Shown piece after piece: positions 7,284-13,646 of a DNA stretch of 17,411 nucleotides (within the stretch, counting starts at the first letter, position 1; the number at the start of each line of letters is the position of its first letter). Origin of the DNA: Spirochaeta sp. (GTDB lineage: Bacteria > Spirochaetota > Spirochaetia > DSM-2461); NCBI GenBank assembly GCA_030635565.1, contig DAOVYP010000010.1, positions 1 through 17,411 on the forward strand. The letters run 5' to 3'. The translations under genes were made by a program, and so were the position numbers. Under the pieces are notes generated by a model. That model ran no database searches. It saw nothing but the letters and a program-made list of their open reading frames with translations, and had not been told where the DNA came from.

Positions 7284-8959
7284 GGATTCATCCTGAGGGG
7301 AATTGGCAATTGACCTTCAGGGGCGAAATCACCCGCCAGGGCCGCAAAGGCGGCACGGAAGCTTTCCAGACCCGTTCCATAGGCAGCCAGAGAGGTTGTT
7401 ACCCAGCCCAGATCGTCGAGATGGGCCGGGGAAAGAACCGAAATAACCACGACTTTATCGGCGATCGGTTCCAGTTCATTCAGCAGTATGCCCATTTCTT
7501 CGTCGGGTAAAAGGACGATGACGGTGTCGTAGTTTCGAGCAGATCGGAGAAGATCGCGTCCCCTGCGGATCAACTCGCTTTTTGAGGATTCATATATCAA
7601 ACGCCAAGTCCGGGCTCCGGGGTAACGCTTGATGCCTTCATTGATAAAGTCCATCAATGAACCGGCGAGGATGACTTCTCCGGCCTCTTCCGGCGGTATT
7701 GGAAATCGTTTATCGCCAACGAGAGTAATGCTTCGGGATGCCTGCTCCAGAAAGAACTCCTCGGCCCCCTGAACAGGCACCGCCACATTCTGCGGATCGG
7801 GACGGAGGGGAACCGTATCGGATCCTTTCAGGTAAGCGGCTTTCAGAGTAACTACCCGCCGGGCTGCTTCCCTGACGCGTCGGTTGAAAGCTTTGTCACT
7901 CATCTCGGCCAGAAGCCTTTTATGGATGTCCAGATGATCAGCCGGTCTCTGTGAAACCAGAAGTATGTCGGCTCCGGCAAGCATGGCCCGATAGCAGATA
8001 TCGGAAAGTGGCGCCCCATCGGTTCTGGCGCCCCGCATGAAAAGATCGTCGGTGATGGCCACGCCTTCGAAACTCATTTCTCCCCTGAGAAGATCGGTGA
8101 GAAGTGCATGAGATAGAGTCGCAGGTTTTTTATCCCCGGTGATATTCGGGAAAGCCAGATGTCCCACCATGATGGCGGGAACGCCTCCGGCGATCATGGT
8201 TCTGTAAGGTGCAAGATCCCGGTTACGCAGGGTGTCCAGATCGGCATAAACCATGGGAAGGGTGCCGTGAGAGTCCTCCCGGGTATCCCCATGACCCGGG
8301 AAATGCTTGGCGGTGCTGATAACCCCGGCTTCCTCGTGACCCCGGAAAAAGGACAGACCCAGAATACCCGTCCACCCTGGGTCGGCCATGAATGCTCTGG
8401 GGCCGATGACATCGGCTTTCGGATCAACGAACAGATCGATGGTGGGAGCGAAGTTCATATTTACACCCACGGCGGCAAGTTCCCGACCGAGAATGAGGCC
8501 GGTCATCCAGGCATCGTAGGGAAGCTCATCGGCGCCCAGTGCCATGTTTCCGGGAGTTTCGGATGACTCACCCTTAACATGGCGTACCCATCCCCCCTCC
8601 TGATCGGTGGCGATCAGCAGGGGGATGCCCAGGCGTGATGAAACGGCTTCGTCCTGATATACACCGACTGTCTCAGCAAGATTTGAAAGATTACCGGCAT
8701 TCCAGCCGAAAACCTTGACGCCGCCGAGGCCCTCTTCCCTGATCCACCTGAGAATATTCCTGTCAGGCGATTCATCCGGGTAGCCGAACATCAGCACCTG
8801 CCCAAGGGCCTCTCTGTCGGTCATGGTTTCCACGAGACGGACGGCCAGCTGATGCGGTTCCATCGCATCATCGAAATGAGGAATATCGCTTGCATGAACA
8901 AGCGCCGCCGGTACGGCGGAGGAGGTCAGCAACAATATAAATCGGATAATTCGGAACAT
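7280..8959 (-). CDS. nagZ: Exported family 3 glycoside hydrolase, NagZ-type beta-N-acetylhexosaminidase
   Basis: Members of this GH3 group cleave N-acetylglucosamine from peptidoglycan fragments. Counting from the upstream TTG at 8983, the signature KHFPGHGDTREDSH spans 226-239 and contains the Asp-His dyad D237/H239. The nucleophile is D312 in AITDD. The C-terminal 200 residues (SITLVGDKRFP onward) form a GH3 C-terminal domain, as in two-domain Gram-positive NagZ and unlike the short cytoplasmic enterobacterial enzyme. I chose the ATG at 8959 because it begins with a clear signal peptide (MFRIIRFILLLTSSAVPAAL...HAS), predicting export to the periplasm or surface; the TTG would add eight residues. 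Neither start has a Shine-Dalgarno. It follows trxB by 26 bp and overlaps the GNAT gene by 4 bp. Beta-glucosidase activity is a less likely alternative. Confidence 0.88.
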   Translation of the reverse strand: MFRIIRFILLLTSSAVPAALVHASDIPHFDDAMEPHQLAVRLVETMTDREALGQVLMFGYPDESPDRNILRWIREEGLGGVKVFGWNAGNLSNLAETVGVYQDEAVSSRLGIPLLIATDQEGGWVRHVKGESSETPGNMALGADELPYDAWMTGLILGRELAAVGVNMNFAPTIDLFVDPKADVIGPRAFMADPGWTGILGLSFFRGHEEAGVISTAKHFPGHGDTREDSHGTLPMVYADLDTLRNRDLAPYRTMIAGGVPAIMVGHLAFPNITGDKKPATLSHALLTDLLRGEMSFEGVAITDDLFMRGARTDGAPLSDICYRAMLAGADILLVSQRPADHLDIHKRLLAEMSDKAFNRRVREAARRVVTLKAAYLKGSDTVPLRPDPQNVAVPVQGAEEFFLEQASRSITLVGDKRFPIPPEEAGEVILAGSLMDFINEGIKRYPGARTWRLIYESSKSELIRRGRDLLRSARNYDTVIVLLPDEEMGILLNELEPIADKVVVISVLSPAHLDDLGWVTTSLAAYGTGLESFRAAFAALAGDFAPEGQLPIPLRMNP

Positions 8960-8985
8960 TCGAACAGAACCAAATCCGGGCAAGT

Positions 8986-9930
8986 TTACTTTATTCCCGC
9001 GTAGACTTCGCCCTTGACGTCGTCAATGTGGGCGGCGGCCATATGGGCGGCAACGGCGCCTTCACCGCAGGCCACGACGACCTGCCTGAAGGGAGTGGCC
9101 CGGACATCGCCTATAACGAACAGTCCTTCTTCTGAGGTTTCCATTCCCTGATTGGTAACGACATACCCGGCCTCATCTTTTTCAAGTTCCGGTACCAGTG
9201 CGGTCTGGGGGATAGCGCCGATGAAGATGAAGACGGCATCAAATTCCTCTTCATAGGTTTCACCGGTGTCGGTTTTTTTCATGACAACCTTATTCACCTT
9301 ATTGTCCCCCTCGATACTCTCGAGGATATGACTGAGCCGGACATCGATATTAGGATTCTTCAGCACCCTGTCGGCCAGAACCTTCTGTGCGCGGAAACGG
9401 TCTCTGCGGTGAATCATCACCAGTTTGTCGGTCAGATTGGCCAGGTATGACGCTTCATCACAGGCCGAGTCGCCTCCGCCGACGACGAGTATCTTTTTGT
9501 TTTTAAAGAAAGGGCCGTCACAGGTGGCACAATAGGATACCCCGCGCCCGGAGAATTCCTCTTCTCCCGGGGCACCGAGGTGCTTGTGCCTGGCACCTGT
9601 AGACAAAGCAACCGTCCATGAAGTTACCGGACCGTCGCTTGTTTCGACGGTAAAAATGTTCCCGTCTTTCGTTATCGATGTAGCGGTGGCCGACTTGAAC
9701 TCGGCTCCGAAATTTTCCGTCTGCCGGCGCATGGCTTCACTGAACTCATATCCGTTCACCGGTTCGGGGAAGCCGGGATAATTCTCCATATCACTGATGA
9801 GGAGAACCGCGCCTCCGGCTGCCATTTCTTCGATTACCACAGTACGCAGATTGGCTCTTGCTCCGTATTGTGCCGCGGTCATTCCGGCCGGACCGCCGCC
9901 GATTACAACTAAATCCCATTCAGGAGTCAT
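8986..9930 (-). CDS. trxB: Thioredoxin-disulfide reductase
   Basis: This FAD enzyme passes electrons from NADPH to thioredoxin in the cytoplasm. Counting from the upstream in-frame ATG (9942), the FAD-binding GGGPAG is at 15-20, the redox-active CATC at 138-141, the NADPH-binding GGGDSA at 155-160 with HRRDRFRA at 178-185, and the second FAD motif GLFVIGDV near the C-terminus. The HRRDxFRA segment is the usual mark of NADPH preference. I chose the ATG at 9930 (MTPEWDLVVIGGG) over 9942 because GGAG (9940-9937) lies six bases before it, while the first ATG has no ribosome binding site. That gives 314 residues, normal for the family. It leads the operon trxB-nagZ-GNAT-glgA and is divergent from the transglutaminase-like gene. 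Confidence 0.96.
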   Translation of the reverse strand: MTPEWDLVVIGGGPAGMTAAQYGARANLRTVVIEEMAAGGAVLLISDMENYPGFPEPVNGYEFSEAMRRQTENFGAEFKSATATSITKDGNIFTVETSDGPVTSWTVALSTGARHKHLGAPGEEEFSGRGVSYCATCDGPFFKNKKILVVGGGDSACDEASYLANLTDKLVMIHRRDRFRAQKVLADRVLKNPNIDVRLSHILESIEGDNKVNKVVMKKTDTGETYEEEFDAVFIFIGAIPQTALVPELEKDEAGYVVTNQGMETSEEGLFVIGDVRATPFRQVVVACGEGAVAAHMAAAHIDDVKGEVYAGIK

Positions 9931-9990
9931 AATATTCTCCATTTATTGAAGTATCGCCGGCGGATGTCTTCCATCGGCTCATCAAGAAAG

Positions 9991-10003
9991 TAATATTATA
10001 AAC
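9991..10003. promoter_or_regulatory. Overlapping -10-like elements between trxB and the transglutaminase-like gene
   Basis: The minus strand has a perfect TATAAT (10000-9995) pointing towards trxB. The plus strand has TATTAT (9994-9999) or TAATAT (9991-9996) pointing at the GTG at 10004. The start codon follows within 4-7 bases and no Shine-Dalgarno is well placed, so the plus-strand transcript may be leaderless. No good -35 is visible on either strand. Confidence 0.35.
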
Positions 10004-10807
10004 GTGGTGAATCAAACAACCGGTAAATCGGCGGCCGCTGTCATTCCGCTGGTATTTATACTGATACTGTCCGCAAATGCGGGCGCTTTTGGGGAGGTCC
10101 GCTTGAACCCCCGGGAAGAGATAGTCCGGATTGCTGAATTGGCGGAGCCGCTGCCTCTGGACGCACTCATACAGGCGTCATTGATTGCTTCCGGTACGGA
10201 TGCCGGCAGTCTGGATTTCTACACCGAACAGATAAAAGGGCTGATCGATTCGGCTCCGCAGGTATCCGGTGACGACGCCTCGGATGGCGAGATGCTTCTC
10301 AAATGGATGCATGAAGTGATTCTTACGCGATATAACGAACAGCAGACGGCTCTGGACATACTCCTGGACAGGGGTACATATAACTGCGTTTCATCAGCGG
10401 TGCTGTATCTCATTCTGGTCCGAAGCAGGGGAATTCCGGTTCACGGGGTGCTGACTATAGATCATGCTCTCTGCCGTATCCCCGCCGCGAATGAAGACGG
10501 CGGTTTCGACGTGGAAACCACGACAGCTTACGGATTCGATCCGGGAACAAGAAGGGATGCGGTTGATTCTTTCACCGGACGGACTGGATTCAGCTATATT
10601 CCGCCTGGAAATTACCGGCAGCGCCGTGATCTCGGCGAAAAGGAGTTGATATCCCTCATCTATCAGAATCGAATTTCGGCGCTTCAGAAGTCGGGACATT
10701 GGGATGAAACAATCGGACTGGCACGGGATCGATGGGAGCTGGCCGGCAGTGATGCTGCGGCCGCTGATTTCCGGATTTCTATAACTAGTGTCTGCCCGGA
10801 AACCTGA
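10004..10807 (+). CDS. Secreted transglutaminase-like (cysteine protease fold) protein, C-terminus altered by an insertion sequence
   Basis: A signal peptide (AAAVIPLVFILILSANAGAF) precedes a domain containing the papain/transglutaminase-like Cys-His-Asp set: C128 in RGTYNCVSSA, H154 in TIDHALCRI, and D169 in GFDVETT. Similar proteins are predicted periplasmic peptidases or transglutaminase-like proteins, often followed by TPR repeats, which are absent here. The start is GTG at 10004 or the adjacent GTG at 10007. An insertion sequence entered at the final codon: residues after S262 (VCPET) are encoded by the element's terminal repeat, which supplies a TGA. Removing the element and one CTAG gives S262 followed directly by TAG, so the original protein was 262 residues and the domain is intact. 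Substrate unknown. Confidence 0.7.
   Translation: MVNQTTGKSAAAVIPLVFILILSANAGAFGEVRLNPREEIVRIAELAEPLPLDALIQASLIASGTDAGSLDFYTEQIKGLIDSAPQVSGDDASDGEMLLKWMHEVILTRYNEQQTALDILLDRGTYNCVSSAVLYLILVRSRGIPVHGVLTIDHALCRIPAANEDGGFDVETTTAYGFDPGTRRDAVDSFTGRTGFSYIPPGNYRQRRDLGEKELISLIYQNRISALQKSGHWDETIGLARDRWELAGSDAAAADFRISITSVCPET
10785..10788 (+). repeat. Left copy of CTAG target-site duplication
   Basis: CTAG here and at 12673-12676 flank the element's ends. CTAG is its own reverse complement, so it could formally belong to the inverted repeats instead. The bases beyond it on the two sides do not match each other, so a 4-bp duplication is the simplest reading. Confidence 0.6.
10789..10804 (+). repeat. 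Left terminal inverted repeat of the insertion sequence
   Basis: TGTCTGCCCGGAAACC; its partner at the right end, read on the opposite strand, is TGTTTGACCGGAAACC. The mismatches are at positions 4 and 7. This repeat now encodes the last five residues of the upstream gene in frame, and a TGA follows it at once. Confidence 0.8.
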
Positions 10808-10992
10808 TTTTTCATAATTTCCAGGTTGTGCTCCGAGCTAATACGATCCGCAGGTATTCATGACAAGCGATAATTGTCCATTCATTGGCAGATTCAACCA
10901 GCACATCGTGAAATATTTAAAACACAGACATTTTCAAGGGCATAGATATCCCCCCAATCCACCTGATTTTCATTTTACTGGACTGCAGATCT

Positions 10993-12009
10993 TCAGGCTA
11001 CGATTTTTCGTTGTCTGGCAAGGCTTCGTTTGATTAGCATTTCATCACGTTTCCACAAGATTGTACCAAGACTCTGGATGTTACGCCCGAGTATCGCGAG
11101 TGATGTGTAACGTTCAAAACCTTGAAGACCATTATCCGGGCAACGGTCCAGACCGTGATTTCCAAGTGCATGTATCGCTGACTCCACACCCGAGTGCTTC
11201 ATCCGGGCTTTTATAAACCCTTCCTGTTTCTTTTCCTCTCGCACGGCGGCACGACCTCTTCCCTTCACCGGAAGCACCACCGACTTGAGTATCCCCGATA
11301 GCCGTCGTTTGTTTTCAGGACTGTAAAAACCCTTGTCGAAACTGCACATGGTCAATGCCGGATATTTCTGTTTGGTTTCCATCATGATCGGTACCGCCAC
11401 ATCGACGTCACTGGTTTTCAACATTACAGTGTGGTTTAAGATAAAACGGTATTGGTCTTCCACAATACACACCTTCACACCCAGTTCCTGCGGTACGCCG
11501 GCTTTACCCTTACTGATCCATTCGGTATGAGGTTCAAATATCGAGAATACCTTTTCATCATGAGGAATCCGTTCTTTGTCCATCACGCGGCGTTTGATCT
11601 GATCCATCTGACGTTCGGCATGTTGCAGATAATTCTCTACCTCAAGAAGAGATGCTGTCGTCTCTATTGTATGGATACCGCTCAGATCGGCTATCATCAT
11701 CCTGGCTCTAATGCATATCCTTGTGGACTCAGTGATATACCGTTGATGGCTTTTAAGGATTTCCCTTTCTCTCTGCAGAGACCGTTTGGGATTCTTCGCA
11801 TTAGACCGTTTGAGTTGCTGCGCACGGCGATACAGCCTCTTCAGTTTTTTGATTATATTCCGGCTCTCTCGCCATCCAGGCACACTGTTTTCTTCACTGA
11901 TACAGGCACACAGCGTGATGACTTTCCTCATTGCATCGAAGAGTAGATTGATATCGGTCGGGTAATGGACGTCTGTCTTGAGAACAAAACTGTCGCATCG
12001 TGCTTTCAA
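10993..12009 (-). CDS. Transposase, C-terminal part (catalytic domain), in the +1 frame
   Basis: This frame carries the catalytic residues of a DDE transposase. The likely first Asp is in FVLKTDVHYPTD, the second in MCSFDKGFYSPENKRRL, and the Glu in HSGVESAIHALGNHGL, followed by GFERYTSLAILGRNIQSLG. It has no proper start: the TTG at 12009 is mid-domain, and the frame is open upstream only to a TAA at the A-run. Joining it to the N-terminal part by a +1 shift within nine A residues (12026-12018) reads VKKTEDLKARCDSF and gives a protein of about 492 residues. It may therefore be made by slippage, or be a broken gene. Confidence 0.8.
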   Translation of the reverse strand: MKARCDSFVLKTDVHYPTDINLLFDAMRKVITLCACISEENSVPGWRESRNIIKKLKRLYRRAQQLKRSNAKNPKRSLQREREILKSHQRYITESTRICIRARMMIADLSGIHTIETTASLLEVENYLQHAERQMDQIKRRVMDKERIPHDEKVFSIFEPHTEWISKGKAGVPQELGVKVCIVEDQYRFILNHTVMLKTSDVDVAVPIMMETKQKYPALTMCSFDKGFYSPENKRRLSGILKSVVLPVKGRGRAAVREEKKQEGFIKARMKHSGVESAIHALGNHGLDRCPDNGLQGFERYTSLAILGRNIQSLGTILWKRDEMLIKRSLARQRKIVA

Positions 12010-12472
12010 ATCTTCCGTTTTTTTTTACCAGTTTATGACCACTTTTCACAACAATCTCGTTGATCCGATTCAGGATCTCCGGTGTGAGCAATCTCACATT
12101 ATCTTCGATCGTTTGCATCGGATACCGATATTCATCGTAGAAATCAGGATGCCCCAGCATTTGCCGGATGGTTTTGTGATTATCAATAATTTCTTTCAAC
12201 TTGTCGTAATCCCAGTTGCAATTCAAACGTAGCGTTCCCATCACCAGAATCTTCCAAAGATCCATTCCCGGACGGCCATTATTCAGGTCGACGTCCTCGG
12301 GTACCATTCCCTTCAAAACAGCAAACACTTCACGGCGGATTTCAGGTGTGCAATAAATGTACTGTAAACCCCGTAACAGTTTTGGTATTTCATCCCGGGA
12401 GCGCTGGTCAAAGGTGATTTCTCCAATATCTACCTGCCCCAGTTGCGTCTGCGGATTGACGACGTGTCGCAT
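11894..12472 (-). CDS. Transposase, N-terminal part
   Basis: The ATG at 12472 (MRHVVNPQTQLGQVDIG) has a very strong purine-rich ribosome binding site (GGGAGG, six bases upstream). An open frame continues upstream without a stop but lies in the leader, so I exclude it. The segment NNGRPGMDLWKILVMGTLRLN is typical of the DNA-binding N-terminal region of IS transposases. The correct reading ends at residue 151, at a run of nine A residues. Beyond that this frame runs on out of register (NGRFESTMRQFCSQDRR) to a stop at 11894. The unshifted product is about 192 residues, has no catalytic domain, and could act as an inhibitor if it is stable (inference). Confidence 0.78.
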   Translation of the reverse strand: MRHVVNPQTQLGQVDIGEITFDQRSRDEIPKLLRGLQYIYCTPEIRREVFAVLKGMVPEDVDLNNGRPGMDLWKILVMGTLRLNCNWDYDKLKEIIDNHKTIRQMLGHPDFYDEYRYPMQTIEDNVRLLTPEILNRINEIVVKSGHKLVKKNGRFESTMRQFCSQDRRPLPDRYQSTLRCNEESHHAVCLYQ

Positions 12473-12484
12473 ACTCCCCCTCCC

Positions 12485-12536
12485 GAGTCTGGCCCTACCG
12501 TGATATGGGAGAAATGCAGTTCCAGACTCCCATATC
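12485..12536 (-). promoter_or_regulatory. Two mutually exclusive stem-loops in the transposase mRNA leader
   Basis: On the minus strand, stem A pairs GATATGGGAG (12536-12527) with CTCCCATATC (12511-12502), a perfect 10-bp stem with a 15-base loop. Stem B pairs GAGTCTGG (12529-12522) with CCAGACTC (12492-12485), a perfect 8-bp stem ending exactly at the Shine-Dalgarno. They share three bases (12527-12529), so both cannot form fully. When stem A is open, its CTCCC arm is free to pair with GGGAG of the ribosome binding site. Confidence 0.5.
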
Positions 12537-12551
12537 CTTATGTCGTAAATA

Positions 12552-12557
12552 ATTATA
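12552..12557 (-). promoter_or_regulatory. -10 element of the transposase promoter
   Basis: There is a perfect TATAAT on the minus strand. Expected transcription start is near 12544, so the whole leader with both stem-loops would be transcribed. The -35 at the right distance is poor (TTCTAT), so the promoter is probably weak. Confidence 0.5.
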
Positions 12558-12656
12558 TCATACTTGGGTGATAGATAGAAAGAAAAAACAAAGGAGAAAG
12601 TGCCAATATTCAAAGCTTCATCTAACCGCTAAATACTTGATACAGAGGAATTAAAA

Positions 12657-12672
12657 GGTTTCCGGTCAAACA
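12657..12672 (-). repeat. Right terminal inverted repeat of the insertion sequence
   Basis: Read on the minus strand this is TGTTTGACCGGAAACC, matching the left end at 14 of 16 positions. Confidence 0.8.
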
Positions 12673-12676
12673 CTAG
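12673..12676 (+). repeat. Right copy of CTAG target-site duplication
   Basis: CTAG is immediately followed by T-TAG. Spliced to the left flank, these bases restore a Ser codon and the TAG stop of the transglutaminase-like gene. Confidence 0.6.
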
Positions 12677-12680
12677 TTAG

Positions 12681-13421
12681 TCAAATGATTTCCGGGGCAG
12701 TACATAAGCAACATGCCAGGATGGCCCGGGATATGACTGTTCCCATCAGTTCGGCGCCCCGCTCGTTCAGGTGGGCGCCGTCCATGGTCAGGTACAGCCC
12801 ACGTTTTTCGGATAGTGCCATAGCCCCTTTTGCCCGATGGAGCTTTCTGGTATCGGTGGTGAAATCCATCGGATTGTCGAAGAACCAATCCGACAATGGG
12901 GTAACCTCTTTCAGTAGATTCTCAAATTTTTCAGCTGCATCGGCAATACCGGCACCAGCAGCACCGGCTGCTTCACGGATTTGCCGGTTGTACTCAACCC
13001 GTCGATGGTTTCGTTCAGACCCGAGGTTTTCTCCTATCGGCGGGATGGTGACACAGACGATACCATCGATACCCCGGGAAGAGGCCGCCTCAATCATATC
13101 AGTGTATATTTCGGCAAAGGTGTTGTAATTCGGGGTGGGAAGGCTCCCACGAGCCGTCATTTCTTCGATGAATGGCGTCCAGTTCCCGTCTCGTGCAGCC
13201 ATTTCCGGAAGCAGCAAGTCATTGGCTCCGGTCTGAATCACCAGGATATCCGGTTTGTCCGTCCTCAGGGCATCGTCAAGTCTGCTGCAGACTCCCAGAA
13301 TCGTATCTCCGTCCATTCCATGATTGATAACCCGGGACTCCTCAGGAAGTTTGAGATATTCGGTGTATGGGATTCCGAGATTTCCTGCGGTGAGGCTGTC
13401 GCCGAGCAAGGTAATGGTCAT
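12681..13421 (-). CDS. SGNH/GDSL-family hydrolase (esterase or lipase-like)
   Basis: The four SGNH blocks are clear: GDSLTAG (nucleophile S9), the block II Gly in GMDGDT (G38), GAND (N67), and DGAHLNERG with D214 and H217. There is no signal peptide, so it is cytoplasmic as read. A substrate cannot be told from sequence; carbohydrate esterases, acyl-thioesterases and lysophospholipases share this fold. The ATG at 13421 has no Shine-Dalgarno, only a pyrimidine tract, but TATACT lies six bases before it, suggesting a leaderless mRNA. Before the insertion, its TGA (12683-12681) abutted the TAG of the convergent transglutaminase-like gene. The insertion leaves this gene intact. Confidence 0.88.
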   Translation of the reverse strand: MTITLLGDSLTAGNLGIPYTEYLKLPEESRVINHGMDGDTILGVCSRLDDALRTDKPDILVIQTGANDLLLPEMAARDGNWTPFIEEMTARGSLPTPNYNTFAEIYTDMIEAASSRGIDGIVCVTIPPIGENLGSERNHRRVEYNRQIREAAGAAGAGIADAAEKFENLLKEVTPLSDWFFDNPMDFTTDTRKLHRAKGAMALSEKRGLYLTMDGAHLNERGAELMGTVISRAILACCLCTAPEII

Positions 13422-13427
13422 GGGGGA

Positions 13428-13433
13428 AGTATA
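13428..13433 (-). promoter_or_regulatory. -10 element for the SGNH hydrolase gene
   Basis: TATACT on the minus strand, exactly six bases before the ATG, with no ribosome binding site between. The HAD gene on the other side of this intergenic region has the same hexamer at the same distance. Confidence 0.45.
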
Positions 13434-13448
13434 GGGAAAGAGGGCTGA

Positions 13449-13634
13449 TTGAATCCATGTTCATTGTACTCTTGAAATATAATTTTCTCTGTCCAGGCGT
13501 GCCTCGGCCTTAGCTGATCAAGGCGTATCAGGGCTTGATCATGTTCGGTTGATGCTTCTTGAGTACTTCCAGCATGCTCTGGGACAGTCGGAGAGAAATA
13601 GTCCCGGTAGATGGTTTCAAGTGCGGAGATTCCT
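13449..13634. other. Intergenic region rich in inverted repeats between the SGNH and HAD genes
   Basis: TGATCAAG (13515-13522) pairs with CTTGATCA (13534-13541) across an 11-base loop. This hairpin is nested within GTACTC (13466-13471) and GAGTAC (13561-13566). Further on are the palindrome AGCATGCT (13571-13578) and the pair GGGAC/GTCCC (13581-13585, 13601-13605). A perfect TATAAT (13478-13483, plus strand) stands upstream of the nested hairpin, without a clear -35. It could be a small RNA, a leader of the HAD gene, or a gene relic (see the small ORF). Confidence 0.35.
13528..13620 (-). CDS. Possible 30-residue ORF or relic with ribbon-helix-helix-like character
   Basis: A TTG at 13620, with AAGGA ten bases upstream, opens a short frame ending in a TGA at 13528. 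It contains TGTISLRLSQSMLEVLKK, a beta-strand then helix pattern like the start of a MetJ/Arc/CopG-type DNA-binding domain. The frame is open a few codons further upstream, into the HAD promoter, and its stop lies within the TGATCAAG hairpin. It is too short to judge: it may be an antitoxin-gene remnant, a tiny protein, or chance. Confidence 0.2.
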   Translation of the reverse strand: MKPSTGTISLRLSQSMLEVLKKHQPNMIKP

Positions 13635-13640
13635 TATACT
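13635..13640 (+). promoter_or_regulatory. -10 element for the HAD-lgt operon
   Basis: TATACT six bases before the HAD gene ATG (13647), with no Shine-Dalgarno, so the transcript is probably leaderless. The -35 region is weak. Confidence 0.45.
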
Positions 13641-13646
13641 GCCATC

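Larger units (their letters stand above)
10789..12672 (-). mobile_element. 1884-bp insertion sequence with DDE transposase (ISNCY-like, tentative)
   Basis: The element is bounded by imperfect 16-base inverted repeats (14 of 16 matching) that start with TGT and is flanked by CTAG on both sides. It carries one transposase gene on the minus strand, split by a frameshift (see its two parts). A promoter and structured leader lie at the right end. At the left end, 188 bp after the transposase stop hold no gene; just inside the left repeat, AACCTG (10801-10806) can pair with CAGGTT (10822-10827). The transposase does not look like IS1182, IS3 or IS110. Its length, TGT ends and sequence style suggest the heterogeneous ISNCY group (IS1202/ISDol1-like), but this is from memory. 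The insertion disrupts no domain: it sits at the last codon of one gene and 4 bp before the stop of the convergent one. Confidence 0.85.

Noticed and set aside
10004..10807. Insertion sequence truncating the transglutaminase-like gene
   Set aside because: Splicing out the element restores a TAG stop immediately after S262, so almost nothing of the protein was lost.
12018..12026. Programmed -1 frameshift of the IS1/IS3 type at the A-run
   Set aside because: The -1 frame hits TGA within four codons; only +1 (or loss of one A) joins the catalytic part.
10789..12672. Assignment of the element to IS1182 or IS5
   Set aside because: The N-terminal and catalytic sequences do not match the IS1182 pattern I know. 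A CTAG duplication fits IS5-like targets, but the transposase is too long and different. A tentative ISNCY-like label is kept.
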